DNA from: Streptomyces olivaceoviridis | GTDB lineage: Bacteria > Actinomycetota > Actinomycetes > Streptomycetales > Streptomycetaceae | DNA: 64,000 nt | Direction: 5' to 3' | NCBI RefSeq assembly: GCF_014650115.1 | Contig: NZ_BMUI01000008.1 | Coordinates: 1 to 64,000 of the forward strand | Shown: piece after piece, positions 27,578-35,351 of the stretch | Layout of the letters: every line of letters begins with the position of its first letter | Position numbering within the stretch: position 1 is the stretch's first letter | Notes under the pieces: model-generated | What the model was told of the DNA's origin: nothing | Databases searched by the model: none | The model's input: the letters and a program-made list of their open reading frames with translations, nothing else | Made by a program: the position numbers and the translations under genes

Positions 27578-27610
27578 GATACGCGAATGTATCGGATACA
27601 CCAGTGTATC
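27578..27610. promoter_or_regulatory. Tandem palindromic operator between tetR and alkB
   Basis: Two adjoining inverted repeats: GATAC-(6)-GTATC at 27578-27593, and GATACA-CCAG-TGTATC at 27595-27610. The arms of both are exact. They lie in the divergent promoter region, 18 bases from the tetR start codon and 64 bases from the alkB start, and fit a TetR-family binding site that could control both genes. Confidence 0.7.
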
Positions 27611-27674
27611 GAAACCCTCTGCGCGCCCGCTGATCAAATGGAACGAACTTTCGATTAAGGAGTACGCTGGACCC

Positions 27675-28304
27675 ATGTCCACGCACCTCCAGGGCTCCCT
27701 GTTCGACCAGACCGACGAGCTGAGGCTCGGCCCGCTCGTCGGGCTGCGCCGGGCCGAACTGGGCTCGGGCGCCTGGATCGATGTCCTGCCGGGCTGGCTG
27801 AGCGGCGCCGACGACCTGTTCGAGCACCTGGCGGCCGAGGTCCCCTGGCGGGCCGAGCAGCGCAAGATGTACGACAACGTGGTGGCCGTGCCGCGCCTGC
27901 TCGCCTTCTACCGGGCCGAGGACCCGCTGCCCCACCCGGTCCTCGACGAGGCCCGCACCGCCCTGTCCCGGCACTACACCGGCGAACTGGGCGAGCCGTT
28001 CACCACCGCCGGGCTGTGCTACTACCGCGACGGCCGGGACAGCGTCGCCTGGCACGGCGACCGGATCGGCCGGGGCTCCCGGGAGGACACGATGGTCGCG
28101 ATCCTCTCCGTCGGCGAGCCCCGCGACCTGCTGCTGCGGCCGGCCGGCGGAGGCGGTACGGCGGTCCGGCACCCGCTCGGCCACGGCGACCTCATCGTCA
28201 TGGGCGGCTCCTGCCAGCGGACCTGGGAGCACTGCGTCCCCAAGACCAGCCGGGCCACGGGACCGCGCATCAGCATCCAGTTCCGCCCGCACGGCGTGCA
28301 CTGA
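27675..28304 (+). CDS. alkB: AlkB-like alpha-ketoglutarate-dependent dioxygenase
   Basis: A 209-residue Fe(II)/2-oxoglutarate dioxygenase of the AlkB family, which repairs alkylated bases by oxidative demethylation. Visible ligands are the His-x-Asp in WHGDRIG (about residue 131), the distal His in TWEHCVPK (about residue 185), and the 2-oxoglutarate-binding arginines in RISIQFRP near the C-terminus. ATG 27675 has AAGGAG about 13 bases upstream (27657-27662), so the ribosome site is loose. It is divergent from a TetR gene with shared palindromes, which is an unusual regulatory setting, as Ada-type control is the known theme elsewhere. Confidence 0.92.
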   Translation: MSTHLQGSLFDQTDELRLGPLVGLRRAELGSGAWIDVLPGWLSGADDLFEHLAAEVPWRAEQRKMYDNVVAVPRLLAFYRAEDPLPHPVLDEARTALSRHYTGELGEPFTTAGLCYYRDGRDSVAWHGDRIGRGSREDTMVAILSVGEPRDLLLRPAGGGGTAVRHPLGHGDLIVMGGSCQRTWEHCVPKTSRATGPRISIQFRPHGVH

Positions 28305-28385
28305 CGACGGGGCCCGCCCGCGCGGGACGATCCTCCGTCTGGTTGGCTGTCCCCGACGATCCGCCGCTGAGGGCTCGGAGAGATC

Positions 28386-29132
28386 ATGCGGGCAGAAGTA
28401 AGACAAGTCGCCGACGGCACCTACCTGGTGCACGGCCACAACACCAACTGGGTGATCCTCAAGGACGGCGACGCCGTCACGCTGGTGGACACCGGATACC
28501 CCGGGGACCGGTCCGGGCTGCTGGAGTCCCTCGCCGAGGTGGGGAGTTCACCGGACGCGGTCGCCGCCGTCCTCATCACCCACGCGCACAACGACCACCT
28601 GGGCTCCGCCGAGTACCTGCGCGCCGCCCACGGCACCCCGGTCTACCTCCACCCGGCCGAGGTCCCGCACGCCCGGCGCGACTTCCTCCAGCAGGCGACC
28701 ATCGCCGACGTGGTGCGCAACGCCTGGCGGCCCGGCGTGCTGCCCTGGGCGGTGCACGTGATCCGCGTGGGCGGCACCGAGCAGCACCCCGTCACGTCCC
28801 CCGAGCCGTTCCCCACCGAGGGGGCGCTCGACCTGCCGGGGCGGCCGGTCCCGGTGCACACCCCCGGCCACACGGACGGGCACTGCGTCTACCACCTGCC
28901 CGACGCCGGCATCGTGATTTCCGGGGACGCCCTGGTCAGCGGGCACGCCACCTCCCGGCTCAAGGGCCCGCAGCTGCTGCCCGACTTCTTCCACCACGAC
29001 CGCGCGCGGACACTGGCCTCCCTGGACGTGGTCGGCGCGCTCGACGGCGACACCCTGCTGCCCGGCCACGGACCGCTCCACCATGGTTCGGTACGGGCCG
29101 CGGCCGAACAGGCCCGGGAACGGGCGTCGTAG
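28386..29132 (+). CDS. MBL-fold metallo-hydrolase
   Basis: A 248-residue metallo-beta-lactamase-fold hydrolase. The metal-binding motif THAHNDHLG is near residue 61, with further ligands in HTPGHTDGH (about residue 159), SGDAL (about residue 180) and LPGHGPL (about residue 226). The length and simple architecture match small glyoxalase II-like or lactonase-like hydrolases; the substrate cannot be told. The ATG at 28386 has CGGAGAGA upstream. It follows alkB by 81 bases in the same direction. A repeat-rich 320-base gap separates it from the next gene. Confidence 0.88.
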   Translation: MRAEVRQVADGTYLVHGHNTNWVILKDGDAVTLVDTGYPGDRSGLLESLAEVGSSPDAVAAVLITHAHNDHLGSAEYLRAAHGTPVYLHPAEVPHARRDFLQQATIADVVRNAWRPGVLPWAVHVIRVGGTEQHPVTSPEPFPTEGALDLPGRPVPVHTPGHTDGHCVYHLPDAGIVISGDALVSGHATSRLKGPQLLPDFFHHDRARTLASLDVVGALDGDTLLPGHGPLHHGSVRAAAEQARERAS

Positions 29133-29452
29133 CCGAACGAGCCGCCTGGCGGAACCGGTCCGCCCGGAGCGCGCCGCGTCTCCCAGAGGGACCAGGCCGC
29201 GCGAAGGGACCGAGCCGCCCGGAGAGCGGCCCGCCCGGAGGGACCGGACCCGCCCGCAGCCTGCGTGGCCTCCCGGAAGGACCCGGCCGCCCGAAGCGTG
29301 GCCGGCTTCCGCGGGGGCCGGACCGCAGGAGGCACGCCTGGCCCCCCACAGGGGCCGGGCCGCCTGGCGCGAAGGTCCGCGCGGAGCGCGCCGGGCCTCC
29401 CGGAGGGGACCGGCCTCCTCGAACCGGAGCGCGGGGCCTTAGGGTTCGTGCC
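29133..29452. repeat. 320-base repeat-rich intergenic gap
   Basis: No gene is supported. The stretch is made of degenerate units rich in CCGCCCGGAG, GGGACCGG and CCTCCCGGAG. The clearest pair is a direct repeat of about 57 bases, 29141-29198 and 29359-29415, about 80 % identical, both starting GCCGCCTGGCG. The style (very GC-rich, imperfect short repeats) recalls the gap at 18259-18600, though the units differ. The last 15 bases hold the probable promoter of the next gene. Confidence 0.55.
29440..29445 (+). promoter_or_regulatory. -10 box of a probable leaderless transcript
   Basis: TAGGGT (TAnnnT type) ends 7 bases before the ATG at 29453, and no ribosome-binding sequence lies between. Transcription would start at or next to the start codon. 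No good -35 element is seen. Confidence 0.45.
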
Positions 29453-30688
29453 ATGGCCTTGCAGATCAGCGCCACGAAACCGGAGCACCCCGCGCTCCTG
29501 CTCGCGCTCCCCTGGGACACCCCGCTGGAGGAGTGGCCCGAGGAGTACCTCGTGCCGCTCCCCCGCGGCATCTCCCGGCACGTGGTGCGCTACGCCCACG
29601 CCGGCGACGAGGTGGTCGCCGTCAAGGAACTGGCCGAACGGCCCGCCCTGCGCGAGTACGAGCTCTTGCGCGACCTGGACCGGCTCGGCATCCCCGCCGT
29701 CGACCCGCTCGCCGTGGTCACCGGCCGCACCGACCCCGCCGGCGCCCCGCTGGAGCCGGTGCTCATCACCCGGCACCTGCGCGGCTCGATGCCCTACCGG
29801 TCGATGTTCGAGACGACCATGCGCCCGGCGACCATGCACCGGCTCATGGACGCCCTCGCCGTGCTGCTGGTCCGCCTCCACCTGGCGGGGTTCGCCTGGG
29901 GCGACTGCTCGCTGTCCAACACCCTGTTCCGGCGGGACGCGGGCGCCTACGCGGCCTATCTGGTCGACGCCGAGACCGGCGACCTGCACCCCCGGCTCAG
30001 CCCCGGACAACGCGACTACGACCTGGACCTGGCCCGCGTGAACATCAGCGGGGAGCTGCTGGACCTGGAGGCGTCCGGCGCGCTGCACCCGTCCGTCGAC
30101 CCGGTCGAGTTCGGCCACGAGATCTGCACCCGTTACCACGGCCTGTGGCAGGAGCTGACCCGCACCTCGGTGTACCCGGCGGGCAAGTACCACTACATCG
30201 AGCGCCGGATCCGCCGCCTGAACGACCTCGGCTTCGACGTCGCCGAGATGCAGATCGAGCACTCCTCCAACGGCGACACCGTCACCTTCGTGCCCAAGGT
30301 CGTCGACGCCGGGCACCACCAGCGGCAGCTGCTCCGGCTGACCGGTCTGGACGCCGAGGAGAACCAGGCCCGGCGGCTGCTGAACGACCTGGAGAGCTGG
30401 ATGGCCACCCAGGACGACTACGCGCCCGGCGATCCCCTCGCCGCCCGCCCGGAGGTGCTCGCCCACCGCTGGGTGCGGGACGTGTTCCGGCCGACGGTGC
30501 GGGCGGTGCCACCGGAGCTGCGCGGCTCCATGGACCCGGCCGAGATCTACCACGAGCTCCTCGAACACCGCTGGTACCTGTCCGAGCGCGCGCAGCACGA
30601 CATAGGTCTCGACACCGCCGTCAAGGACTACATCGAGAACGTCCTGCCCAAGGCCCGGGCCGGCCTGGAGACGGCCGACCCGGAGTAG
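29453..30688 (+). CDS. DUF4032 / lipopolysaccharide-kinase-like protein
   Basis: A 411-residue protein of the DUF4032 family. The N-terminal half resembles a WaaP/RIO-type kinase fold: HVVRYAHAGDEVVAVKELAE holds the conserved Lys (about residue 60), and GFAWGDCSLSNTLFRRDAG has the Asp-x-x-x-x-Asn catalytic loop (about residues 146-164), followed by YLVDAETGD with the metal-binding Asp. The C-terminal half carries the characteristic EENQARRLLNDLESW. The biological substrate is unknown; it is widespread in actinobacteria. There is no ribosome site before ATG 29453, and a TAGGGT box is 7 bases upstream, suggesting leaderless translation. Confidence 0.85.
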   Translation: MALQISATKPEHPALLLALPWDTPLEEWPEEYLVPLPRGISRHVVRYAHAGDEVVAVKELAERPALREYELLRDLDRLGIPAVDPLAVVTGRTDPAGAPLEPVLITRHLRGSMPYRSMFETTMRPATMHRLMDALAVLLVRLHLAGFAWGDCSLSNTLFRRDAGAYAAYLVDAETGDLHPRLSPGQRDYDLDLARVNISGELLDLEASGALHPSVDPVEFGHEICTRYHGLWQELTRTSVYPAGKYHYIERRIRRLNDLGFDVAEMQIEHSSNGDTVTFVPKVVDAGHHQRQLLRLTGLDAEENQARRLLNDLESWMATQDDYAPGDPLAARPEVLAHRWVRDVFRPTVRAVPPELRGSMDPAEIYHELLEHRWYLSERAQHDIGLDTAVKDYIENVLPKARAGLETADPE

Positions 30689-30689
30689 G

Positions 30690-31556
30690 TCACTCGTGCG
30701 GGACCACGGCCACCGGGCAGTCGGCGTGGTGCAGCACCCCGTGCGCGACCGAACCGATCCGGGCGCCGACGGCCGTACGGCGCGCCCGGCGCCCGACGAC
30801 CATCAGCTGGGCCCGGCCGGTCATCGACAGCAGCACCTGGGCGGCGCTGCCCATCTCGACGTGCTCGGCCACGGGCACCTCGGGGAACCGCTCCCGCCAC
30901 GGCCGGAGGGCATCGGCCAGCGCCTGCTTCTCGTACGGTTCGAGACCGCCCGCGTCGTCCAGCAGCTTGAGCGAACCGGGGCTGTAGGCGAAGACCGGCG
31001 GCAGGGTCCAGGCCCGGACGGCCCGGACGGCGGCGCCACGGGCCGCCGCCGTCTCGAACGCGAACCGCAGCGCCGCCGCGCTGTCCTCGGGGCCGCCGTG
31101 CTGGCCGACCACGACGTCCCGGCCGGCCGCCTCCGCCGCGGGCTGGTCCTCGGCGCGCACCAGGACCACGGGCCGGGTCGCCTCCGCGATCACCTGCTGG
31201 CCGACCGAGCCCAGCAGGAACCCGACGACGGGTCCGTGGCCGCGCGAGCCGAGCACCAGCATCTCGGCGTCGGCCGCCGCGCCGGCCAGCGCGTGCGCCG
31301 CCGCGCCCTCCACCACGTCGGTGGTCACCGTCAGCTCGGGGTGCCGCTCGGAGATGGTGCGCACGGCCTGCGTGGCGCCCTCCGACACCCACCCGCGCTG
31401 GGTGTCCCGGTCGGCGGTGGCGAGCGCCTCGGCGTACCGCCAGGCATGGACCACCCGCAGCGGCAGCCCGCGGCGGACGGCCTCCCGGGCCGCCCAGTCC
31501 AGCGCGGCCAGGCTCTCCGCCGTACCGTCCACCCCTGCCGTGATCGGGCGTGTCAT
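30690..31556 (-). CDS. Universal stress protein, two Usp domains
   Basis: A 288-residue tandem universal stress protein. Domain 1 (about residues 1-140) starts ITAGVDGTAESLAALDWA and ends with the ATP-binding loop GSRGHGPVVGFLLGSVGQQV; domain 2 (about 147-288) ends GRRARRTAVGARIGSVAHG and the CPVAVVPHE strand. Both loops have the G-x2-G-x9-G(S/T) pattern of ATP-binding Usp proteins. ATG 31556 has GAGGAGG upstream. The stop is 1 base from the convergent DUF4032 gene. In actinobacteria many such genes are induced by hypoxia or redox stress; no clear DevR box is seen here. It is divergent from the redox-signalling operon at 31817. Confidence 0.9.
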   Translation of the reverse strand: MTRPITAGVDGTAESLAALDWAAREAVRRGLPLRVVHAWRYAEALATADRDTQRGWVSEGATQAVRTISERHPELTVTTDVVEGAAAHALAGAAADAEMLVLGSRGHGPVVGFLLGSVGQQVIAEATRPVVLVRAEDQPAAEAAGRDVVVGQHGGPEDSAAALRFAFETAAARGAAVRAVRAWTLPPVFAYSPGSLKLLDDAGGLEPYEKQALADALRPWRERFPEVPVAEHVEMGSAAQVLLSMTGRAQLMVVGRRARRTAVGARIGSVAHGVLHHADCPVAVVPHE

Positions 31557-31627
31557 CCGTGGGCCTCCTCGTCGTCGTGTCCTCGGGTTCCGGGTGCCCG
31601 CTGTCGGGCGCCGGTGCGCACGGTCAT
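31553..31627 (-). CDS. Possible 24-residue leader peptide of the stress-protein gene
   Basis: An ATG at 31627 opens a 24-codon frame encoding a charged peptide (MTVRTGARQRAPG...HDDEEAHG) whose TGA overlaps the ATG of the universal stress protein (ATGA). GGAAGAGAT stands 4 bases before the ATG. The overlap geometry is that of coupled genes, and the frame may serve as a translational leader. With so short a frame chance cannot be excluded. Confidence 0.25.
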   Translation of the reverse strand: MTVRTGARQRAPGTRGHDDEEAHG

Positions 31628-31816
31628 GATGATCTCTTCCACGAACCGCCGCACCGGTCCCCCGGGCAGCGGGCGCGCTGGATGGTCACTGTCAGGCAAG
31701 TACCGGTCTCCGTCGGACAAGCGCGTCCGGGCGGACCGACCATACGATGGCCTGGAACCGGTGCGGTGTCCGCATGACACCGGCCGGGGGGGATCCGACA
31801 CTCGGGTGGGAGACGT

Positions 31817-33493
31817 ATGGCACAGGCCGCCGACACCGCGCGGACCGTCATCCTGACCGTGGACGACGACCCGGGGGTATCCCGTGCCGTCGCCCGCGAT
31901 CTCAGGCGGCGCTACGGCGAGTCGTACCGGATCGTGCGCGCGGAGTCCGGCGAATCCGCGCTGGACGCCCTGCGCGAGCTGAAGCTGCGCGGCGACCTCG
32001 TCGCGGTGATCCTGGCCGACTACCGCATGCCGCAGATGAACGGCATCGAGTTCCTGGAGCAGGCGCTCGACGTGTACCCGGGGGCGCGCCGGGTGCTGCT
32101 GACCGCGTACGCGGACACCAACGCGGCGATCGACGCGATCAACGTGGTCGACCTGGACCACTACCTGCTCAAGCCGTGGGACCCGCCGGAGGAGAAGCTC
32201 TACCCGGTCCTGGACGATCTGCTGGACGCGTGGCGCAACAGCGCCTACAAGCCGGTGCCCAGCACCAAGGTCGTCGGGCACCGCTGGTCGGCGCGCTCCT
32301 CGGACGTGCGGGAGTTCCTGGCCCGCAACCAGGTGCCCTACCGCTGGTACTCGGTGGAGGAGCCGGAGGGGCAGCGGCTGCTGGCGGCGGCCGGGCAGGA
32401 CGGGCAGCGGCTGCCGCTGGTGATCACCCCGGACTGCACGGTCCTGGTGGAACCCGAGGCGCCCGAGCTGGCCGCGCACGTGGGCCTGGCGACGACACCG
32501 ACGGCCGACTTCTACGACCTCATCGTGATCGGCGGCGGCCCGGCCGGGCTCGGCGCGGCCGTGTACGGGGCCTCCGAGGGCCTGCGGACCGTGCTGGTGG
32601 AGCGCTCGGCGACCGGGGGGCAGGCCGGGCAGAGCTCCCGGATCGAGAACTACCTCGGCTTCCCCGACGGGGTCTCCGGCGCCCAGCTCACCGACCGGGC
32701 ACGGCGGCAGGCCGCCAAGTTCGGCGCCGAGATGCTGACCGCCCGTGAGGTGACGGGCCTGGAGGTCAACGGGGCCGCACGCGTCGTACGGTTCGCGGAC
32801 GGCTCGGCGATCGCCGCGCACAGCGTGATCCTCGCGACCGGGGTGCAGTACCGCCAGCTGGAGGCGGCGGGCTGCACCGACCTGACCGGCTGCGGGGTGT
32901 TCTACGGCTCGGCGCTGACCGAGGCAACCTCCTGCCAGGGCCAGGACGTGTACATCGTCGGCGGCGCCAACTCGGCGGGCCAGGCGGCCATGTACCTGTC
33001 CCGGGGCGCGAAGTCGGTGACGCTGCTGGTGCGCGGCCCGGACCTGTCGGCGTCCATGTCGCACTATCTGATCCAGCAGATCGGCGAGGCCCCGAACATC
33101 TCGGTGCGCTGCCACACGGTCGTCGAGGAGGCGCACGGCGCCGAGCACTTGGAGCAGCTGACGCTGCGGAACACGGTGACCGGGGAGACGGAGCGGGTCG
33201 ACGCGCAGTGGATGTTCGTGTTCATCGGCGCCGCCCCGCTGACCGACTGGCTGGGCGAGGCGGTGCTGCGCGACCGGCGCGGGTTCATCCTGGCCGGGCC
33301 CGACCTGACCGCCGACGGGCGGCCACCGGCCGGCTGGGAGCTGGACCGGCCGCCGTACCACCTGGAGACCAGCATCCCCGGGGTGTTCGTGGCGGGTGAC
33401 GCGCGCTCCGAGTCCGCCAAGCGTGTCGCCTCCGCCGTCGGAGAGGGAGCCATGGCCGTGATGCTCGTCCACCGTTACCTGGAGCAGTCGTGA
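31817..33493 (+). CDS. Response-regulator receiver fused to thioredoxin-reductase-like flavoprotein
   Basis: A 558-residue three-part protein. Residues 1-135 are a CheY-like receiver: TVDDDPGVS, phospho-acceptor Asp in ADYRMPQ (about residue 69), TAYAD and LLKPWDPP. Residues about 150-230 look like a thioredoxin/glutaredoxin-fold spacer without CxxC. Residues about 235-558 are a thioredoxin-reductase-type FAD/NAD(P) module: VIGGGPAGLGAAVYG, the NAD site VGGANSAGQAAMYL, and GVFVAGDARSESAKRVASAVGEG. The redox-active CxxC expected between the two nucleotide sites is replaced by GCGVFYG with a single Cys, so disulfide reductase activity is doubtful. Its stop overlaps the start of the kinase gene, so a phosphorelay from that kinase to this receiver is a reasonable inference. 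Confidence 0.88.
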   Translation: MAQAADTARTVILTVDDDPGVSRAVARDLRRRYGESYRIVRAESGESALDALRELKLRGDLVAVILADYRMPQMNGIEFLEQALDVYPGARRVLLTAYADTNAAIDAINVVDLDHYLLKPWDPPEEKLYPVLDDLLDAWRNSAYKPVPSTKVVGHRWSARSSDVREFLARNQVPYRWYSVEEPEGQRLLAAAGQDGQRLPLVITPDCTVLVEPEAPELAAHVGLATTPTADFYDLIVIGGGPAGLGAAVYGASEGLRTVLVERSATGGQAGQSSRIENYLGFPDGVSGAQLTDRARRQAAKFGAEMLTAREVTGLEVNGAARVVRFADGSAIAAHSVILATGVQYRQLEAAGCTDLTGCGVFYGSALTEATSCQGQDVYIVGGANSAGQAAMYLSRGAKSVTLLVRGPDLSASMSHYLIQQIGEAPNISVRCHTVVEEAHGAEHLEQLTLRNTVTGETERVDAQWMFVFIGAAPLTDWLGEAVLRDRRGFILAGPDLTADGRPPAGWELDRPPYHLETSIPGVFVAGDARSESAKRVASAVGEGAMAVMLVHRYLEQS

Positions 33494-34941
33494 GCGGGCA
33501 GGTCGTGGCGTGCAGCCCGCAGGAGGTCGGCTCGCTGTTCCTCTTCGAGAAGCTCAGCGACGAGCAGCTGGGCCGGCTGTGCGCCCAGGGGCGGGTGGAA
33601 CTGTTCCAGCCCGGCCCGGTCTACGCCGAGGGCGACCCGGCCACCCGCTTCTACGTGATGATCGAGGGGGCGGTCGTCCTGTCCCGCCGGGTCGGCGGTG
33701 ACGACGTGGAGGTCATCCGGACCTCGCAGCCCGGGGTGTACGGGGGCGCGATGCAGGCGTACCTCGGCGACCGGGTCCCGCAGGTCTACAACAACTCCAT
33801 GCGGGTCACCGAGCCGACGCGGTTCTTCGTGCTGCCGGCGGAGCTCTTCGCGGACGTCGTGCGCGAGTGGTTCCCGATGGCCGTGCACCTGCTGGAGGGC
33901 CTGTTCTTCGGGACGAAGAACACCCAGGCGATGATCGGGCAGCGGGAGCGGCTGCTGGCGCTGGGCTCGCTGTCGGCGGGGCTCACGCACGAGCTGAACA
34001 ACCCCGCCGCGGCGGCGGTCCGGGCCACCGCGACCCTGCGGGAGCGGGTCGCGAAGATGCGGCGCAAGCTCGGCCTGATCGCCGAGGGCCCCTTCTCCCG
34101 CGATGTGCTGGCGCGCCTGGTCGAGATCCAGGAGCGCACCGCGGAGCGGGTGGCGAAGGCCCCGGCGCTCAGCCCGCTGGAGGCCAGTGACCGGGAGGAC
34201 ACGCTCACCGACTGGCTGGAGGACCACGGCGTCGAGCGGGCCTGGCAGCTGGCGCCCACCTTCGTGCAGGCCGGGGTCGACGTGGACTGGCTGGAGCAGG
34301 TCGCGGCAGCGGTGGACCAGGAGATCCTGCCGAACGCGGTCGGCTGGCTCAACTACACCATCGAGACCGAGCTGTTGATGAACGAGATCGAGGACTCCAC
34401 CGCCCGCATCTCGCACCTCGTCGACGCGGCCAAACAGTACTCGCAGCTCGACCGGGCGCCGTACCGGGTGGTGGACGTGCACGAACTCCTCGACAGCACG
34501 CTGCTGATGCTCTCCGGGAAGATCGGGCGGGGCATCGAGGTCGTCAAGGAGTACGACCGCGCGCTCCCGCCGGTGCCCGCCTACCCGGCCGAGCTGAACC
34601 AGGTGTGGACCAACCTGGTGGACAACGCCGTCTCGGCCATGAACAGCGCGGGCGGCCAGGGCACGCTGACCGTGCGGACGGCGCTCCACAACGAGCAGTT
34701 GCTGGTCGAGTTCCGGGACACCGGTCCCGGTGTGCCGCCGGAGATCAAGGACCGGATCTTCGACCCGTTCTTCACCACCAAACCGGTCGGCGAGGGCACC
34801 GGGCTCGGCCTGGACATCTCCTGGCGGATCGTCGTCAACAAGCACCACGGCGCCCTGCGGGTGGAGTCGGTCCCCGGCGACACCCGCTTCCAGGTGCTGC
34901 TCCCCCTGACCGCCGAGACGCCCGACGAGGAGCCGGTATGA
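33490..34941 (+). CDS. Cyclic-nucleotide-binding sensor histidine kinase
   Basis: A 483-residue soluble kinase. Residues 10-140 form a cNMP-binding beta barrel (FQPGPVYAEGDPATRFYVMI, then SQPGVYGGA). The H box is SLSAGLTHELNNPAAAAVRA (His about residue 168). A long helical insert of about 200 residues follows, then a complete ATPase domain: N box NQVWTNLVDNAVSAM, DTGPGVP, FDPFFTTKPVGEGTGLGLDI. No membrane segment is present, so it senses a cytoplasmic ligand or its neighbours. GTG 33490 overlaps the upstream TGA (GTGA), and its own TGA overlaps the next ATG (ATGA), which fixes this as the middle gene of a tightly coupled trio. Confidence 0.9.
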   Translation: MSGQVVACSPQEVGSLFLFEKLSDEQLGRLCAQGRVELFQPGPVYAEGDPATRFYVMIEGAVVLSRRVGGDDVEVIRTSQPGVYGGAMQAYLGDRVPQVYNNSMRVTEPTRFFVLPAELFADVVREWFPMAVHLLEGLFFGTKNTQAMIGQRERLLALGSLSAGLTHELNNPAAAAVRATATLRERVAKMRRKLGLIAEGPFSRDVLARLVEIQERTAERVAKAPALSPLEASDREDTLTDWLEDHGVERAWQLAPTFVQAGVDVDWLEQVAAAVDQEILPNAVGWLNYTIETELLMNEIEDSTARISHLVDAAKQYSQLDRAPYRVVDVHELLDSTLLMLSGKIGRGIEVVKEYDRALPPVPAYPAELNQVWTNLVDNAVSAMNSAGGQGTLTVRTALHNEQLLVEFRDTGPGVPPEIKDRIFDPFFTTKPVGEGTGLGLDISWRIVVNKHHGALRVESVPGDTRFQVLLPLTAETPDEEPV

Positions 34942-35288
34942 ACGACATCGAGGGAATCGACCCCAGCGTCCCGCCCAGCGGCACGGGCTGCGTGGAGTGC
35001 GAGGAGGCGGGCGGCTGGTGGTTCCACCTCCGCCGGTGCGCACAGTGCGGGCACGTCGGCTGCTGCGACGACTCCCCCTCGAAGCACGCCACCGCCCACT
35101 ACCGCGAGACGGGACACCCGATCATCCAGAGCTTCGAGCCGGGCGAGGACTGGTTCTGGGACTTCGGCACGGACCAGCTGTACGGCTCCGGGCCCGCCCT
35201 CACTCCCCCGGACTCCCATCCCGCCGACCAGCCGGTGCCGGGCCCGGCGGGCCGGGTGCCGGCGGACTGGGCGCGGACACTGCGCTGA
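34938..35288 (+). CDS. UBP-type zinc-finger protein
   Basis: A 116-residue protein. Residues about 15-65 form a ZnF-UBP domain with its ligands in place: Cys18 and Cys21, the CAQCGHVGCC set (about residues 34-43), His49, His53 and His59, then HPIIQSFEPGEDWFWDF, which corresponds to the ubiquitin C-terminus-binding face in eukaryotic homologues. Bacteria of this kind lack ubiquitin (though they may have Pup), so the ligand is unknown. The C-terminal 40 residues are Pro-rich. ATG 34938 overlaps the stop of the kinase gene. It closes the trio, followed 5 bases later by a strong terminator hairpin. Confidence 0.88.
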   Translation: MNDIEGIDPSVPPSGTGCVECEEAGGWWFHLRRCAQCGHVGCCDDSPSKHATAHYRETGHPIIQSFEPGEDWFWDFGTDQLYGSGPALTPPDSHPADQPVPGPAGRVPADWARTLR

Positions 35289-35292
35289 GGAA

Positions 35293-35334
35293 CGCGACGG
35301 CCGGGCCGGGGGCGACCCCGGCCCGGCCGTCGCG
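35293..35334 (+). terminator. Perfect 19-bp hairpin ending the redox-signalling operon
   Basis: Bases 35293-35311 and 35316-35334 are exact reverse complements (CGCGACGGCCGGGCCGGGG and its complement) across a 4-base GCGA loop. There is no U tract. It stands between convergent gene ends (35288 plus, 35352 minus), so it may serve both strands. Confidence 0.85.
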
Positions 35335-35351
35335 TGTCCTGGGCACTGCCC

